Part shown: positions 42,297-52,751 of the stretch, in pieces
How positions within the stretch are numbered: the first letter of the stretch is position 1
How the letters are laid out: each line of letters begins with the position of its first letter
Assembly: GCF_015160855.1 (NCBI RefSeq)
Contig: NZ_CP063373.1
Coordinates: forward strand, 4,464,001 to 4,528,000
Reading direction: 5' to 3'
Source of the DNA: Streptomyces ferrugineus
GTDB taxonomy: Bacteria; Actinomycetota; Actinomycetes; Streptomycetales; Streptomycetaceae
DNA: 64,000 nucleotides
Translations under genes and position numbers: made by a program
Notes under the pieces: generated by a model
Databases searched by the model: none
What the model was told of the DNA's origin: nothing
What the model saw: only the letters and a program-made list of their open reading frames with translations

Positions 42297-44684
42297 CTAC
42301 TCACCCTCGTCGAGCAGTCCGATCTCCGCCCAGATCGTCTTGCCGTCCGCCGTGTGCCGGCTGCCCCAGCGCTGGGTGAGCTGCGCGACCAGCAGCAGTC
42401 CGCGGCCGCCCTCGTCGAAGATCTTCGCCCGGCGCAGATGCGGGGCCGTGTGGCTGGTGTCGGACACCTCGCAGATCAGCGTGGCCGCGTCATGGATCAG
42501 CCGGAGCCGGATGGGGTGGGTGCCGTAGCGGATCGCGTTCGTCACCAACTCGCTCACCACCAGCTCCGTGGTGAACGACGCCATGCTCAGGCTCCAGACG
42601 CCGAGCTGGTCCAGGACCTGCTTGCGGATCGGCGCGACGAGGGCCGGGTCCGCCGGGATGTCCCAGGTCGCGACCCGCGAGGCGGGCAGCCCCTGGGTGC
42701 GGGCCAGCAGCAGCGCCACGTCGTCCGCCGCGCCGCCCTGCGGGAGCAGCGCGTGCAGAACCCGGTCGCAGGCCTCGTCCAGCGAGTCGGACACGCCCGA
42801 CAGCGCGTCGCGCAGGATCGCGTGGCCGGCGTCGACATCGCGCTCCCGGCTCTCGATCAGACCGTCGGTGAAGAGGGCGAGCACCGTGCCCTCGCGCAGT
42901 TCGAACTCGGCCGACTCGAACGGCAGCCCGCCCAGGCCCAGCGGCGGCCCGGCGGGCAGCTCGATCTCCCGCGGCGCGCCGCCGGGCGGGATCATGACGG
43001 GCGAGGGGTGCCCGGCCCGGGCCAGGGTGCAGCGCCGGGAGACCGGGTCGTACACCGCGTACAGACAGGTGGCGCCGACCTCGCCGGGGCCGCCCTCGTG
43101 GCCCGCCTCGTCGGACAGCCGCACGACCAGGTCGTCGAGGTGGGTGAGCAGTTCGTCGGGCGCCAGGTCGATGTCGGCCAGCGTGCGCACGGCGGTGCGC
43201 AGCCGTCCCATGGTGGCCGAGGCCTGGATGCCGTGGCCGACGACGTCCCCGACGACCATCGCCACCCGCATCCCGGACAGCGGGATCACATCGAACCAGT
43301 CGCCGCCCACTCCCGAGCGCGCCGCCGGGAGATAGCGCGACGCCGCCTCCACCGCGGCGGTGCGCGGCAGGGACCTCGGCAGCAGGCTGCGCTGGAGGGC
43401 GAGGGCGGTCTCGCGTTCGCGCGAGTAGCGGCGGGCGTTGTCGATGCAGACGGCGGCGCGGGCCGTGACCTCCTCGGCCAGCAGCGCGTCGTCGGGCGTG
43501 AACGGCTGGGAGTTCCGGAACCGGGTGAGCACGGCGACGCCCAGGGTGGTGCCGCGGGCCTGGATCGGTACGGCCATGGTGGTGTGGATGCCGTACTCGC
43601 CGATCCGCTCGGCGCGCACCGGGTCCCAGGCGAGCCACTCCTGAAGGTCGCCGGTCGACATCGAGGCGACGATGGTGTGGCCCGCGAGCAGCGCGTCGGC
43701 CTGCGGTGACGGGGCGGGATACACATCCAGGTGCCCGGGCTTGACCACGGCCTCGGGGCTGCCCGGATTGACGGACTGGTGGGCGACCCGGCGCAGGCCG
43801 ATCGGCGCGGTCAGCCGGCCGGTGGGCGATTCGCCGCCGTTCTCCGGGGGGTCCAGCAGATCGACGCTGATGAAGTCGGCGAGGGCGGGGACGCAGATGT
43901 CCGCCAGTTCCTGGGCCGTGCGGGTGACGTCGAGGGTGGTGCCGATGCGGACGCTGGCCTCGTTGACCAGCTGGAGCCGCTTCTGGGCCAGGTACTGCTC
44001 GGTGAAGTCGTGCGCGGCGACCGCCACTCCGCGCACCCGGCCCTTGGCGTCGGTGATCGGGGCCAGCCGCGCCAGCCAGGTGTTCGCCCGGTCGTCGCCG
44101 ACCGGGACGTACGTCCGTACATCCGTGCCCCGGCCCGTGGTGAGCACGCGAAGGAGCTGCCGCTCGATGTCCCGGCTCTGCGGTCTGCCGGTCAGCTCTG
44201 GCACCCGCAGCCCGCGCACATGCTCCTCGGAGAGGCTGAGGATCTCCGCCATGACGGGGTTGATCCTGCGCAGCCGGAGCCGCTCGTCGTAGATCGCGAT
44301 GGCACACGGGGACGCGAGGAGCCCGACGTCGTCCAGCGGGTCGTCGGGCGGCCGGGGGCCGTCCCCCTCGATCGGGGTGACCACGAGCCACTGGTGGTGG
44401 CCGTCGTCCCGCGGCCGCACCCGGTGGGCGAGCAGCCACACGGACACGCTGCCGCCGTCGCGGTGGCGCAGGGTGAGGATGCCGTCCCAACGGTCGCCGT
44501 CCGGGGTGCGGGACCCGCGGCCCGCCTCGCCGACCAGCAGCTCCACGGCGGGCCGCCCCACGACCTCGGCGGCCCGATGCCCCAGCAGCCGCTCCGCGCC
44601 GGCGTTCCACTCGACGAGCACACCGTCGTCGTCGATGACCGCCCGAGCTGTCGCGGCGTCGTCGAACGGGTACTCCGGGCTCAT
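42297..44684 (-). CDS. SpoIIE-family phosphatase with PAS, GAF and kinase-like ATPase domains
   Basis: A 795-residue cytoplasmic regulator. PAS domain(s) at about 10-250 (AVIDDDGVLVEWNAGAERLLGHRAAEVVGRP; second copy around AIYDERLRLRRINPVMAEILSLSEEHVRG), GAF at about 270-410, SpoIIE/PP2C phosphatase at about 420-640 (GVGGDWFDVIPLSGMRVAMVVGDVVGHGIQASATMGRLRTAVR), and an RsbW-like HATPase at the C-terminus (ELVVSELVTNAIRYGTHPIRLRL). Such proteins both dephosphorylate STAS antagonists and bind/phosphorylate them. It could act on the STAS proteins at 10857 or 60960 (inference). The start has TGGAGCA just upstream. Confidence 0.9.
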   Translation of the reverse strand: MSPEYPFDDAATARAVIDDDGVLVEWNAGAERLLGHRAAEVVGRPAVELLVGEAGRGSRTPDGDRWDGILTLRHRDGGSVSVWLLAHRVRPRDDGHHQWLVVTPIEGDGPRPPDDPLDDVGLLASPCAIAIYDERLRLRRINPVMAEILSLSEEHVRGLRVPELTGRPQSRDIERQLLRVLTTGRGTDVRTYVPVGDDRANTWLARLAPITDAKGRVRGVAVAAHDFTEQYLAQKRLQLVNEASVRIGTTLDVTRTAQELADICVPALADFISVDLLDPPENGGESPTGRLTAPIGLRRVAHQSVNPGSPEAVVKPGHLDVYPAPSPQADALLAGHTIVASMSTGDLQEWLAWDPVRAERIGEYGIHTTMAVPIQARGTTLGVAVLTRFRNSQPFTPDDALLAEEVTARAAVCIDNARRYSRERETALALQRSLLPRSLPRTAAVEAASRYLPAARSGVGGDWFDVIPLSGMRVAMVVGDVVGHGIQASATMGRLRTAVRTLADIDLAPDELLTHLDDLVVRLSDEAGHEGGPGEVGATCLYAVYDPVSRRCTLARAGHPSPVMIPPGGAPREIELPAGPPLGLGGLPFESAEFELREGTVLALFTDGLIESRERDVDAGHAILRDALSGVSDSLDEACDRVLHALLPQGGAADDVALLLARTQGLPASRVATWDIPADPALVAPIRKQVLDQLGVWSLSMASFTTELVVSELVTNAIRYGTHPIRLRLIHDAATLICEVSDTSHTAPHLRRAKIFDEGGRGLLLVAQLTQRWGSRHTADGKTIWAEIGLLDEGE

Positions 44685-44827
44685 TGCTCCAGGCTAATGC
44701 GTCACAGCCCCATCCAGCCCCGATCCCTCCGGCCGCACTCTTGACTGTCCCGCGCGCCCCCCAGTCAGAATCTGTTTGTTCGCGATCAGTTGTGAGTACT
44801 TCTGGGCCCTGATGAGGGAGAGCCGTC

Positions 44828-47800
44828 ATGACAGTCACTCGAAGATCGTTACTGGTCGCCGGTACGGCCGCGCCGGCCGCCGGAGCCCTGCTGAGCACCT
44901 CGACGGCACACGCCGCTCAGACCGTCGAGGCCATCGGGACGACGTCCGGTCGCCGTACGCTCCCGCTGCGCGACGGCTGGCGTTTCGCCCTGGTGAACCC
45001 GGGCGGGATCACCGACCCGACCGGTGCCCACGCCGACGCCGCCGAGCCCGGGCACGACGACTCGGACTGGCGCGAGGTCGCGGTGCCGCACGACTGGAGC
45101 ATCGAGTCCGCCCCGACCACCGAGCACGGCACCACCAGCGGCACCGGCTTCTTCCCGGGCGGCCTCGGCTGGTACCGCCTCGCCTTCACCCTGCCGCCCG
45201 CGCTCGCCGGCAAGCGGATATCGGTGGAGTTCGACGGCGTCTACATGGACTCGTACGTCTACTGCAACGGCACTCAGGCCGGCCGTCACCCCTACGGCTA
45301 CACCGGATTCGCCGTCGACCTCACCGACCTGCTGCACACCGACGGCAGCACCGAGAACGTCCTCGCGGTCAAGGTGCAGAACCGGCTGCCCAGCAGCCGC
45401 TGGTACTCGGGCAGCGGCATCTACCGCGAGGCCCGACTCGTCGTCACCGAGCCGGTGCACGTGGAGCGCTGGGGCACGTACGTCACGACTCCGGAGATCA
45501 CCGACGAGCGGGGCCTGGTCCGGGTGCGGACCTCGGTGGTGAACGCCTCCGGCGGCGGCACGGACGTCGAGGTCGTCTCACGGATCGTCGACCCCCGGGG
45601 CCGTACCGTCGCCCGTGCCTCCTCCACGGCCGCCGTCACCGACAGGGCGACCGAGACCCATGAACTCACCGTCCCCGACCCGAAGCTGTGGGACTTCGCG
45701 ACCCCGCACCACCGCTACACCCTGAAGACCGAGCTCCGCGTCGGCGGCAGGACCACCGACACCTACCGCACGACCTTCGGCTTCCGCACGTTCCGCTTCG
45801 ACCCGGACGAGGGCTTCCACCTCAACGGCGCCCACAGCAAGATCAAGGGCGTCGACCTGCACCACGACCTCGGTGCCCTGGGCGCCGCCGTCAGCATCGA
45901 CGCGATCCGGCGGCAGATGACCATCATGAAGTCGATGGGCGTCAACGCCTTCCGCACCTCCCACAACCCGCCCTCGCCGGAGATGATCCAGATCTGCGAG
46001 GAGTTGGGCATCGTGATGCTGGTGGAGGCGTTCGACTGCTGGCGCTCGCCCAAGACGCGCTACGACTACGGGCGGTTCTTCGACGAGTGGGCCGACCAGG
46101 ACGTCACCGAGATGGTGCTGGCGGCCCGCAACTCACCGGCCGTCCTCCTGTGGTCGATCGGCAACGAGGTCCCCGAGTTCACCTCCACCTCCGGTCTCGC
46201 CATGGCCGACCGGCTCATCGCCGCCCTCAAGGCCTGCGACGACACCCGCCCGGTCGTCATCGGCTCCCACCGGCACCGCAGCGTGCCCGCCCCGGGCTCG
46301 CCCGGCGATCTGATCCTGGCCAAGCTGGACGGCCTGGGCCTCAACTACAACACCGCCAAGTCGGTGGACGCCCTGCACGCCCGCTATCCGAACCTGTTCC
46401 TCTTCGAGTCCGAGTCGTCCTCCGAGACCTCCACCCGGGGCACGTACCAGGAGCCCGAGCGCCACAACACCGGCGAGAACCACACCCCGGGCCGGCGGGC
46501 GACCTCGTCGTACGACAACAACCTCGCCTCGTGGACCATGAGCGGCGAGTACGGGCACAAGAAGGACCGGGACCGGAAGTGGTTCGCCGGGCAGTTCCTG
46601 TGGTCCGGCATCGACTACATCGGCGAGCCGACGCCGTACGACGTCTTCCCGGTGAAGGCGTCCTTCTTCGGGGCCGTCGACACGGCCGGCTTCCCGAAGG
46701 ACATGTACCACCTGTTCCGGAGCCAGTGGGTCGACGAGCCGATGGTTCACCTGCTGCCGATGACCTGGAACCACCGGGAAGGCGACACGGTCGAGGTGTG
46801 GGCGTACTCCAACGTCGACACCGTCGAGCTGTTCCTCAACGGCAAGTCCCTCGGCACGCGGACGTTCGACACCAAGAAGACCGTCGACGGCCGGACCTAC
46901 CTGGAGACCACCGAGGCGACCGGCGACGACAAGACCTTCACCGACGGCCCCTACCCGGGCAGCTACACCAGCCCCAACGGCAGCGCGGGCAAACTCCACC
47001 TCACCTGGAAGGTGCCGTACCGGGCGGGGGAGTTGAAGGCCGTGGCCCGCAGGGGCGGCAAGGCCATCGCCACCGACGTGCTGCGTACGGCCGGTGCGGC
47101 GAAGGCCGTGCGGCTGACCGCCGACCGCAAGGCCCTGGCCGCGGACGGCCGTTCGCTGGTCTTCGTGACGGCCGAGGTCGTCGACGCCCGGGGCGTGGTC
47201 GTGCCCGACGCCGAGCACCTGATCACCTTCGAGGTGGCGGGCGGTTCGCTCGCCGGGCTCGACAACGGGCGGCAGGAGAGCGCCGAGCGCTACCAGGCGA
47301 GCACGCGCACCGCCTTCCACGGCAAGGCGCTCGCGATCGTACGGTCCGGGACGAAGCCGGGCACCCTGAGGGTGACCGCACGGGCGGAGGGGCTGCGGGC
47401 GGGCGGCGTGGCCGTGAAGCAGGCCCCCGCCCGGTCGGTGGCGCTGACCCCGGCCGCGGTCTTCGAGCCCGACCACCCGGCGCCCCCGGACCACCCCTTC
47501 GCGGACGCCAGTTACTCCGGCCGGGGGGACACCCTCCCCGCCGCCATGCTCGACGGCGACCCGGCCACCGGCTGGTCCAACGGCTTCTCCAAGGCGGCGA
47601 CCGCGCTGCTGCCCGCCTTCGACGGGGCCCGGGCCGAGGACTGGGTGTCCGTCGACTTCGGACGGGCACGGACCTTCGACCGGGTGGAGGTCTCCTTCAC
47701 CGTGGACGCCACGCACACCCTGCCCGCGTCCGTCGTGGCCGAGGTGTGGGACGGCCGCCGGTATGTTCCGGTCGAGGGGGCCGACGTCGACTGGGCCGAC

Positions 47801-47935
47801 ACCTCGGACGCGCCGACCGCCGTCACCTTCGAGGCGGTACGCGGCACCCGGGTGCGGCTCACGCTGGTCAGCGCCCATCCGGGGGAGGCCCGGGGGGCGG
47901 TGCGGATCAGCAGGCTGGAGGTGCCGACGAGCTGA
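44828..47935 (+). CDS. Secreted glycoside hydrolase family 2 enzyme with C-terminal F5/8-like domain
   Basis: A 1035-residue enzyme with a Tat-type signal ([19 protein letters not shown], ending about residue 31). The GH2 sugar-binding, immunoglobulin-like and TIM-barrel domains follow: IPHDWSIE-like [41 protein letters not shown]. The acid/base is E447 in SIGNEVPEF and the nucleophile probably E527 in [11 protein letters not shown]-terminal Ig-like domains and a discoidin-like (F5/8) domain starting near [21 protein letters not shown] complete it. GH2 members of this length act as beta-galactosidases or related exo-enzymes; exact specificity is not settled. RBS GGGAGAGCC. It precedes the GH9 cellulase by about 150 bp. 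Confidence 0.88.
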   Translation: MTVTRRSLLVAGTAAPAAGALLSTSTAHAAQTVEAIGTTSGRRTLPLRDGWRFALVNPGGITDPTGAHADAAEPGHDDSDWREVAVPHDWSIESAPTTEHGTTSGTGFFPGGLGWYRLAFTLPPALAGKRISVEFDGVYMDSYVYCNGTQAGRHPYGYTGFAVDLTDLLHTDGSTENVLAVKVQNRLPSSRWYSGSGIYREARLVVTEPVHVERWGTYVTTPEITDERGLVRVRTSVVNASGGGTDVEVVSRIVDPRGRTVARASSTAAVTDRATETHELTVPDPKLWDFATPHHRYTLKTELRVGGRTTDTYRTTFGFRTFRFDPDEGFHLNGAHSKIKGVDLHHDLGALGAAVSIDAIRRQMTIMKSMGVNAFRTSHNPPSPEMIQICEELGIVMLVEAFDCWRSPKTRYDYGRFFDEWADQDVTEMVLAARNSPAVLLWSIGNEVPEFTSTSGLAMADRLIAALKACDDTRPVVIGSHRHRSVPAPGSPGDLILAKLDGLGLNYNTAKSVDALHARYPNLFLFESESSSETSTRGTYQEPERHNTGENHTPGRRATSSYDNNLASWTMSGEYGHKKDRDRKWFAGQFLWSGIDYIGEPTPYDVFPVKASFFGAVDTAGFPKDMYHLFRSQWVDEPMVHLLPMTWNHREGDTVEVWAYSNVDTVELFLNGKSLGTRTFDTKKTVDGRTYLETTEATGDDKTFTDGPYPGSYTSPNGSAGKLHLTWKVPYRAGELKAVARRGGKAIATDVLRTAGAAKAVRLTADRKALAADGRSLVFVTAEVVDARGVVVPDAEHLITFEVAGGSLAGLDNGRQESAERYQASTRTAFHGKALAIVRSGTKPGTLRVTARAEGLRAGGVAVKQAPARSVALTPAAVFEPDHPAPPDHPFADASYSGRGDTLPAAMLDGDPATGWSNGFSKAATALLPAFDGARAEDWVSVDFGRARTFDRVEVSFTVDATHTLPASVVAEVWDGRRYVPVEGADVDWADTSDAPTAVTFEAVRGTRVRLTLVSAHPGEARGAVRISRLEVPTS

Positions 47936-48030
47936 GCCGTCGAGCGGTCCGGACGGGAAGGGTCCCGCCAGTCACGTCCGGACCGTTGACGGACTGTCAT
48001 GTCGGCAACAAGCATGGCTGCGTCCGCATC

Positions 48031-48044
48031 TGGGAGCGCTCCCA
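48031..48044. promoter_or_regulatory. CebR box
   Basis: TGGGAGCGCTCCCA, the perfect 14-bp operator bound by CebR/CelR in Streptomyces and Thermobifida, 39 bp before the GH9 start. CebR releases this site when cellobiose or cellotriose is present, so the GH9 gene should be cellulose-inducible. Confidence 0.88.
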
Positions 48045-48083
48045 CCGCGAGCGTCACCCGCACCTCACCCGAGGAGCCCAGAC

Positions 48084-50327
48084 GTGAAACGACGCAGAAC
48101 CGCCCTGTTGTCCCTGACGGCCCTGCTGGCGGCGGGGCTCATCGCACTCCCGGCCGCGCCGGCCGGCGCCGAAGAGGTGGAGCAACTCAAGAACGGCACC
48201 TTCGACAGCACCACCGAGCCCTGGTGGTCGACCAGCAACGTCACCGCCGGCCTGTCCGACGGACAGCTCTGCGCCGACGTCCCCGGCGGCACCGCCAACC
48301 GCTGGGACGCCGCCGTCGGCCAGAACGACATCACGCTGGTGAAGGGGGAGTCGTATCGCCTCTCCTTCACCGCGAACGGCTCGCCCGAGGGGCACGTCGT
48401 GCGGGCCCTCGTCGGCCTGTCGGCGGCGCCGTACGACACCTACTTCGAGGTGACGCCGGAGCTGAGCGTCTCCGGGAACTCGTACTCGTACACCTTCACC
48501 TCACCGGTCGACACCCCGCAGGGCCAGGTCGCCTTCCAGCTCGGCGGCAGCGCCGACGCCTGGCGCTTCTGCATGGACGACGCCTCGCTCCTCGGCGGTG
48601 TCCCGCCCGAGGTGTACGAGCCCGACACCGGGCCCCGGGTGCGGGTGAACCAGGTCGCCTATCTGCCCCGCGGGCCGAAGAACGCCACGCTCGTCACCGA
48701 TGCCACCGCTCGGCTCCCCTGGAAACTGAAGAACGCCGGTGGTGCCGTGGTCGCCCACGGCTGGACCGTACCGCGCGGCACCGACGTCTCCTCCGCGCAG
48801 AACGTCCACTCCATCGACTTCGGCGCCTTCCGCAAACAGGGCCAGGGCTTCACGCTGGTCGCCGACGGGGAGGAAAGCCGGCCCTTCGACATCGGGACGG
48901 CCGCCTATGAGCGGCTGCGCCTGGACGCCGCGAAGTACTACTACACGCAGCGCAGCGGCATCGCGATCCGCGACGATCTGCGCCCGGGCTACGCCCGCCC
49001 CGCCGGACACGTCGACGTCGCACCCAACCAGGGCGACGGCGCGGTGCCCTGTCAGCCGGGGGTGTGCGACTACACGCTCGACGTCACCGGCGGCTGGTAC
49101 GACGCGGGCGACCACGGCAAGTACGTCGTCAACGGCGGCATCTCCGTGTGGGAGCTGCTGAGCACGTACGAGCGTGAACTGCTGGCCCGCACCGGGGAGT
49201 CGGAGAAGCTGCGCGACGGCACGCTCGCCATCCCGGAGAGCGGCAACAAGGTGCCGGACATCCTGGACGAGGTCCGCTGGGAGCTGGAGTTCCTGCTGAA
49301 GATGCAGGTGCCCGCGGGGCAGCCGCTGGCCGGCATGGCGCACCACAAGATCCATGACGAGCAGTGGACGGGTCTGCCGCTGATGCCGCACGACGATCCG
49401 CAGAAGCGTGAGCTGCATCCGCCGTCCACCGCGGCCACCCTGAACCTGGCGGCGACGGCAGCGCAGGCCGCGCGCCTGTACAAGCCGTACGACAAGCGGT
49501 TCGCGGCGAAGACGCTGGCCGCCGCCCGCACGGCGTGGTCGGCGGCGCTCGCGCACCCCGACCGGTACGCCTCCGAGAGCGACGGCGTCGGCGGCGGCGC
49601 CTACGCCGACAGCGACGTCACCGACGAGTTCTACTGGGCCGCGGCCGAGCTGTATCTGACCACGGGGGAGAAGCAGTTCGCGGACCGCGTCCTGAACTCG
49701 CCCCTCCACACCGCCGACATCTTCGGCGCCATCGGCTACGACTGGGCCAGGACCGCCGCGGCGGCCCGGCTGGACCTCGCGACCGTGCCGAGCAAGCTGC
49801 CCGGCCGGGACAAGGTCCGCCACTCGGTGATCAAGGGCGCCGACCGCTACCTGGCCACCCTGAAGGCACAGCCGTACGGCATGCCCTACGCCCCCGAAGG
49901 CAACCTCTACGACTGGGGCTCCAACCACCAGATCCTGCACAACGCCGTCGTCATCGCCACCGCGTACGACATCACCGGCGCCTCGAAGTACCGCGACGGC
50001 GCGGTGCAGAGCATGGACTACCTCTTCGGGCGCAACGCGCTGAACATCTCGTACGTCACCGGCTACGGCGAGGTCAACGCCCACAACCAGCACGCCCGTT
50101 GGTACGCCCACCAGCTCGATCCGAGCCAGCCGAACCCGCCCGTCGGCACGCTCGCGGGCGGGCCGAACTCGAGCATCCAGGACCCCTACGCACAGAGCAA
50201 ACTCCAGGGCTGCGTCGGCCAGTTCTGCTACATCGACGACATCCAGTCCTGGTCGACGAACGAGCACACGATCAACTGGAACTCCGCTCTGACCCGGATG
50301 GCCTCGTTCGTGGCCGACCAGGGATGA
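48084..50327 (+). CDS. Secreted glycoside hydrolase family 9 cellulase with N-terminal CBM
   Basis: A 747-residue endoglucanase-type enzyme. Signal peptide [29 protein letters not shown]; a CBM4/9-like jelly-roll ([25 protein letters not shown] onward, about residues 33-175); a small Ig-like linker ([21 protein letters not shown]); and the GH9 (alpha/alpha)6 barrel. Catalytic base region [12 protein letters not shown] (D340, D343) and acid E727 in TNEHTINWN are present. GTG 48084 has GAGGAGCC upstream. A perfect CebR box precedes it. It cuts beta-1,4-glucan; with GH16 and GH2 it is part of the secreted polysaccharide-degrading set. Confidence 0.92.
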   Translation: MKRRRTALLSLTALLAAGLIALPAAPAGAEEVEQLKNGTFDSTTEPWWSTSNVTAGLSDGQLCADVPGGTANRWDAAVGQNDITLVKGESYRLSFTANGSPEGHVVRALVGLSAAPYDTYFEVTPELSVSGNSYSYTFTSPVDTPQGQVAFQLGGSADAWRFCMDDASLLGGVPPEVYEPDTGPRVRVNQVAYLPRGPKNATLVTDATARLPWKLKNAGGAVVAHGWTVPRGTDVSSAQNVHSIDFGAFRKQGQGFTLVADGEESRPFDIGTAAYERLRLDAAKYYYTQRSGIAIRDDLRPGYARPAGHVDVAPNQGDGAVPCQPGVCDYTLDVTGGWYDAGDHGKYVVNGGISVWELLSTYERELLARTGESEKLRDGTLAIPESGNKVPDILDEVRWELEFLLKMQVPAGQPLAGMAHHKIHDEQWTGLPLMPHDDPQKRELHPPSTAATLNLAATAAQAARLYKPYDKRFAAKTLAAARTAWSAALAHPDRYASESDGVGGGAYADSDVTDEFYWAAAELYLTTGEKQFADRVLNSPLHTADIFGAIGYDWARTAAAARLDLATVPSKLPGRDKVRHSVIKGADRYLATLKAQPYGMPYAPEGNLYDWGSNHQILHNAVVIATAYDITGASKYRDGAVQSMDYLFGRNALNISYVTGYGEVNAHNQHARWYAHQLDPSQPNPPVGTLAGGPNSSIQDPYAQSKLQGCVGQFCYIDDIQSWSTNEHTINWNSALTRMASFVADQG

Positions 50328-50333
50328 GGACGG

Positions 50334-50365
50334 TCCCGGTCAAGGAGTGACGTTCTTGACCGGGA
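50334..50365. terminator. Hairpin between GH9 and the convergent secreted-protein gene
   Basis: Eleven-bp perfect arms TCCCGGTCAAG and CTTGACCGGGA with a 10-nt loop. It starts 6 bp after the GH9 stop and overlaps the last codons of the convergent gene. Confidence 0.65.
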
Positions 50366-51128
50366 GGTCCTTGCTCGCGCCCGCCACGTAGTAGTCCTTG
50401 GGCGCGGAGAAGATCACGAACTCGTTGTCGTAGTCCCGGATCCTGGCGCGGACGGTGAAGTTGCCGCGGGCGTCCGTGGTGGTCCGGGCGTTGTAGGAGC
50501 TCTCGTAGTACGTCCGCAGGAACACCCGGGTGCCGGCGATCGGGCCGTGCCCGGCGGGCCAGGAGATCCTGCCCTTCACCACGAGGGTGTCGCCCTCGCG
50601 CACCGTGGTCTTGTTCACCCGGTACGCGAGGGCGCTGGTGACCGGCCGCACCTTGACGGTCGTGTCCGCGAACGCCATGTGGAAGTCGGTGGGATCGGTG
50701 TCGTAGACCGCCCGGAACATCACTTCGTGCCGCGGGAACAGATACGGGCTGGGCGTGCTCTCCACCCGGTCCGCGGGGACGTCCTCCAGGGTGAAGTGCC
50801 CCTCGGCGTCCGTGTGGACAGTGCCCAGGCCACGGGTCTCCCACTCGGTCGGGTCGATGGGGTCGCCCCACGGGTTCCAGGTGTCGAACAGCACCGACTC
50901 CTCCAGCCGCACCGGAGCGCCGGCGACGGGCGTGCCGTCGGTGCGGGTCAGGGTGCCGGTCAGGTCGACGGTGCGGTGCGTGTAGTCGGTCGTGGCGGTG
51001 CTGCTGTCGAGCGTCACCACGTACTCGTCGCCGTCCGCCGCGTGGGCGGGCGGTAAGACCACCGCCGAGGCGGCCATCAGGAGAACGGCGACTGCGGTCG
51101 ATCGGGCTGCCGTTGAGCGCGGGGACAT
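50340..51128 (-). CDS. Secreted protein with Ig-like/carboxypeptidase-regulatory-like domains
   Basis: A 262-residue protein with a signal peptide (about 1-31, ending PPAHA) and two beta-sandwich repeats recognisable by DLTGTLTRTDGTPVAGAPVRLEE / TDAEGHFTLEDVP and VKGRISWPAGHGPIAGTRVFLRT / TDARGNFTVRARI, the shape of prealbumin-like or Ig-like domains. No catalytic motif. CGGAG is upstream of the ATG. Probably a surface or secreted structural/adhesive protein; function not known. Confidence 0.75.
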   Translation of the reverse strand: MSPRSTAARSTAVAVLLMAASAVVLPPAHAADGDEYVVTLDSSTATTDYTHRTVDLTGTLTRTDGTPVAGAPVRLEESVLFDTWNPWGDPIDPTEWETRGLGTVHTDAEGHFTLEDVPADRVESTPSPYLFPRHEVMFRAVYDTDPTDFHMAFADTTVKVRPVTSALAYRVNKTTVREGDTLVVKGRISWPAGHGPIAGTRVFLRTYYESSYNARTTTDARGNFTVRARIRDYDNEFVIFSAPKDYYVAGASKDLPVKNVTP

Positions 51129-51284
51129 GTGAACTCCGTTGGTGAGGTGGACCGTTGTCGTGCCCGAAGCACCAGGGGTGTCGGTATGGGGTGTGACAGC
51201 GGGCCGCCACCGCGGGTTGTAGGGGCCGTGGGACGTTACGGCCCCCGTACATGCCGTTCGACTGCTGGTCGCCTTCCTGTTCTC

Positions 51285-52751
51285 CTACCGTTCGTGTTCG
51301 ACCAGCTCGCCGGGCCGTTCATGAGCGGTGAGGGTGTGGAGCTGCGCCTGGCTGAGCGGCTCGTGCACCTCGATGTACTCGCCGTGCGGGAGACGCTTGA
51401 TCACACCGGTCTCCCGGCCGTGCAGCACCCGCTGCCGGTCCCGTAGTTGCAGACCCAGGCAGATGCGGCGGGTGACGACGAACACGGCCACCGGGACGAC
51501 GAGCGCCGCGATCCGGATCGCCCAGGTCACGGTGTTGATCGACAGATGGAGACGGGTCGCCACGATGTCGTTGCCGCCGCCGGCCAGCAGGATCAGATAG
51601 AGGCTGATCCAGGCCGCGCCGAGCCCCGTGCGGACCGGGCGGTTGCGGGGCCGGTCCAGGAGGTGGTGCTCACGCCTGTCGCGCGTCACCCGGGCCTCCA
51701 CGAAGGGATACACACCGATGAGCACCAGCAGCAGCGGGAAGACCACGACCGGGATCAGCACCCCGAGCACCAGTGTGTGCCCCCACAGGGTGATCTCCCA
51801 GCCCGGCATGATCCGCACCAGGCCCTCGGCGAAACCCAGGTACCAGTCGGGCTGGGCGCCGGTGGAGACCTGGTCGGCGCGGAAGGGGCCGTAGGACCAG
51901 ACCGGGTTGATCGTCGCCACGGCCGCCATCAGGGCGAGCGCTCCGAAGACCAGGAAGAAGAATCCGCCCGCCTTCGCCATGTACACCGGCATGAACGGGG
52001 CGCCGATCACATTGCGCTCGCTGCGCCCGGGGCCCGCGAACTGGGTGTGCTTGTGGTAGAAGACCAGCAGCACGTGCGCCACGACCAGCGCCGCCATGAT
52101 GCCGGGGACCACCAGGATGTGCAGCGAGTAGAAGCGGGCCACGATGTCGTCCCCGGGGAACTCGCCGCCGAACAGGAACATCGACAGATACGTCCCTACG
52201 ATCGGGACCGACAGCAGCGCCCCGTTCACGAACCGCAGGCCCGTCCCCGACAGCAGGTCGTCCGGCAGCGAGTAGCCGAACAGCCCCTCGAACATGCCGA
52301 GGAACAGCAGCGTCCAGCCGAACAGCCAGTTGACCTCCCGCGGCTTGCGGAACGAGCCGGTGAAGAAGTGCCGCATCATGTGCGTGAGCATCCCGGCGAC
52401 GAAGACCAGCGCCGCCCAGTGGTGCACCTGCCGCATCAGCAGCCCGCCTCGCACGTCGAAGCTGATGTCCAGCGTGGAGGCGTACGCCTCGGACATGCGC
52501 ACGCCGTTCAGCGGGAGGTAACTGCCGTGATACGTCACCTCGTTCATCGAGGGGTGGAAGAAGAAGGTCAGGTACACGCCCGTCAGGATCAGCACGACGA
52601 AGCTGTACAGACAGATCTCGCCGAGCAGGAAGGACCAGTGGTCCGGGAAGACCTTGCGCAGATACTTCCGGCCCAGGGAGTGGGTGCCGAGCCGGCCGTC
52701 GAACCAGTCCGCCACCCGCTCACCCCGCCCCGGCAGCTCCCGGGCGCTCAT
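51285..52751 (-). CDS. qcrB: Orphan cytochrome bc1-type cytochrome b subunit (QcrB-like)
   Basis: A 488-residue membrane protein with about nine helices. Heme-ligand histidines lie in the second helix (MRQVHHWAALVFVAGMLTHMMRHFFTGSFRKPRE) and the fourth (FYSLHILVVPGIMAALVVAHVLLVFYHKHTQF); the Qo-site motif is PDWY (GAQPDWYLGFAEG). The C-terminus beyond the eighth helix is of actinobacterial length. No Rieske (qcrA) or cytochrome c (qcrC) gene adjoins, unlike the housekeeping qcrCAB cluster, so this is a second, orphan copy. Its ATG overlaps the sigma-factor stop (ATGA at 52748-52751), so translation is coupled to it. Confidence 0.88.
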   Translation of the reverse strand: MSARELPGRGERVADWFDGRLGTHSLGRKYLRKVFPDHWSFLLGEICLYSFVVLILTGVYLTFFFHPSMNEVTYHGSYLPLNGVRMSEAYASTLDISFDVRGGLLMRQVHHWAALVFVAGMLTHMMRHFFTGSFRKPREVNWLFGWTLLFLGMFEGLFGYSLPDDLLSGTGLRFVNGALLSVPIVGTYLSMFLFGGEFPGDDIVARFYSLHILVVPGIMAALVVAHVLLVFYHKHTQFAGPGRSERNVIGAPFMPVYMAKAGGFFFLVFGALALMAAVATINPVWSYGPFRADQVSTGAQPDWYLGFAEGLVRIMPGWEITLWGHTLVLGVLIPVVVFPLLLVLIGVYPFVEARVTRDRREHHLLDRPRNRPVRTGLGAAWISLYLILLAGGGNDIVATRLHLSINTVTWAIRIAALVVPVAVFVVTRRICLGLQLRDRQRVLHGRETGVIKRLPHGEYIEVHEPLSQAQLHTLTAHERPGELVEHER

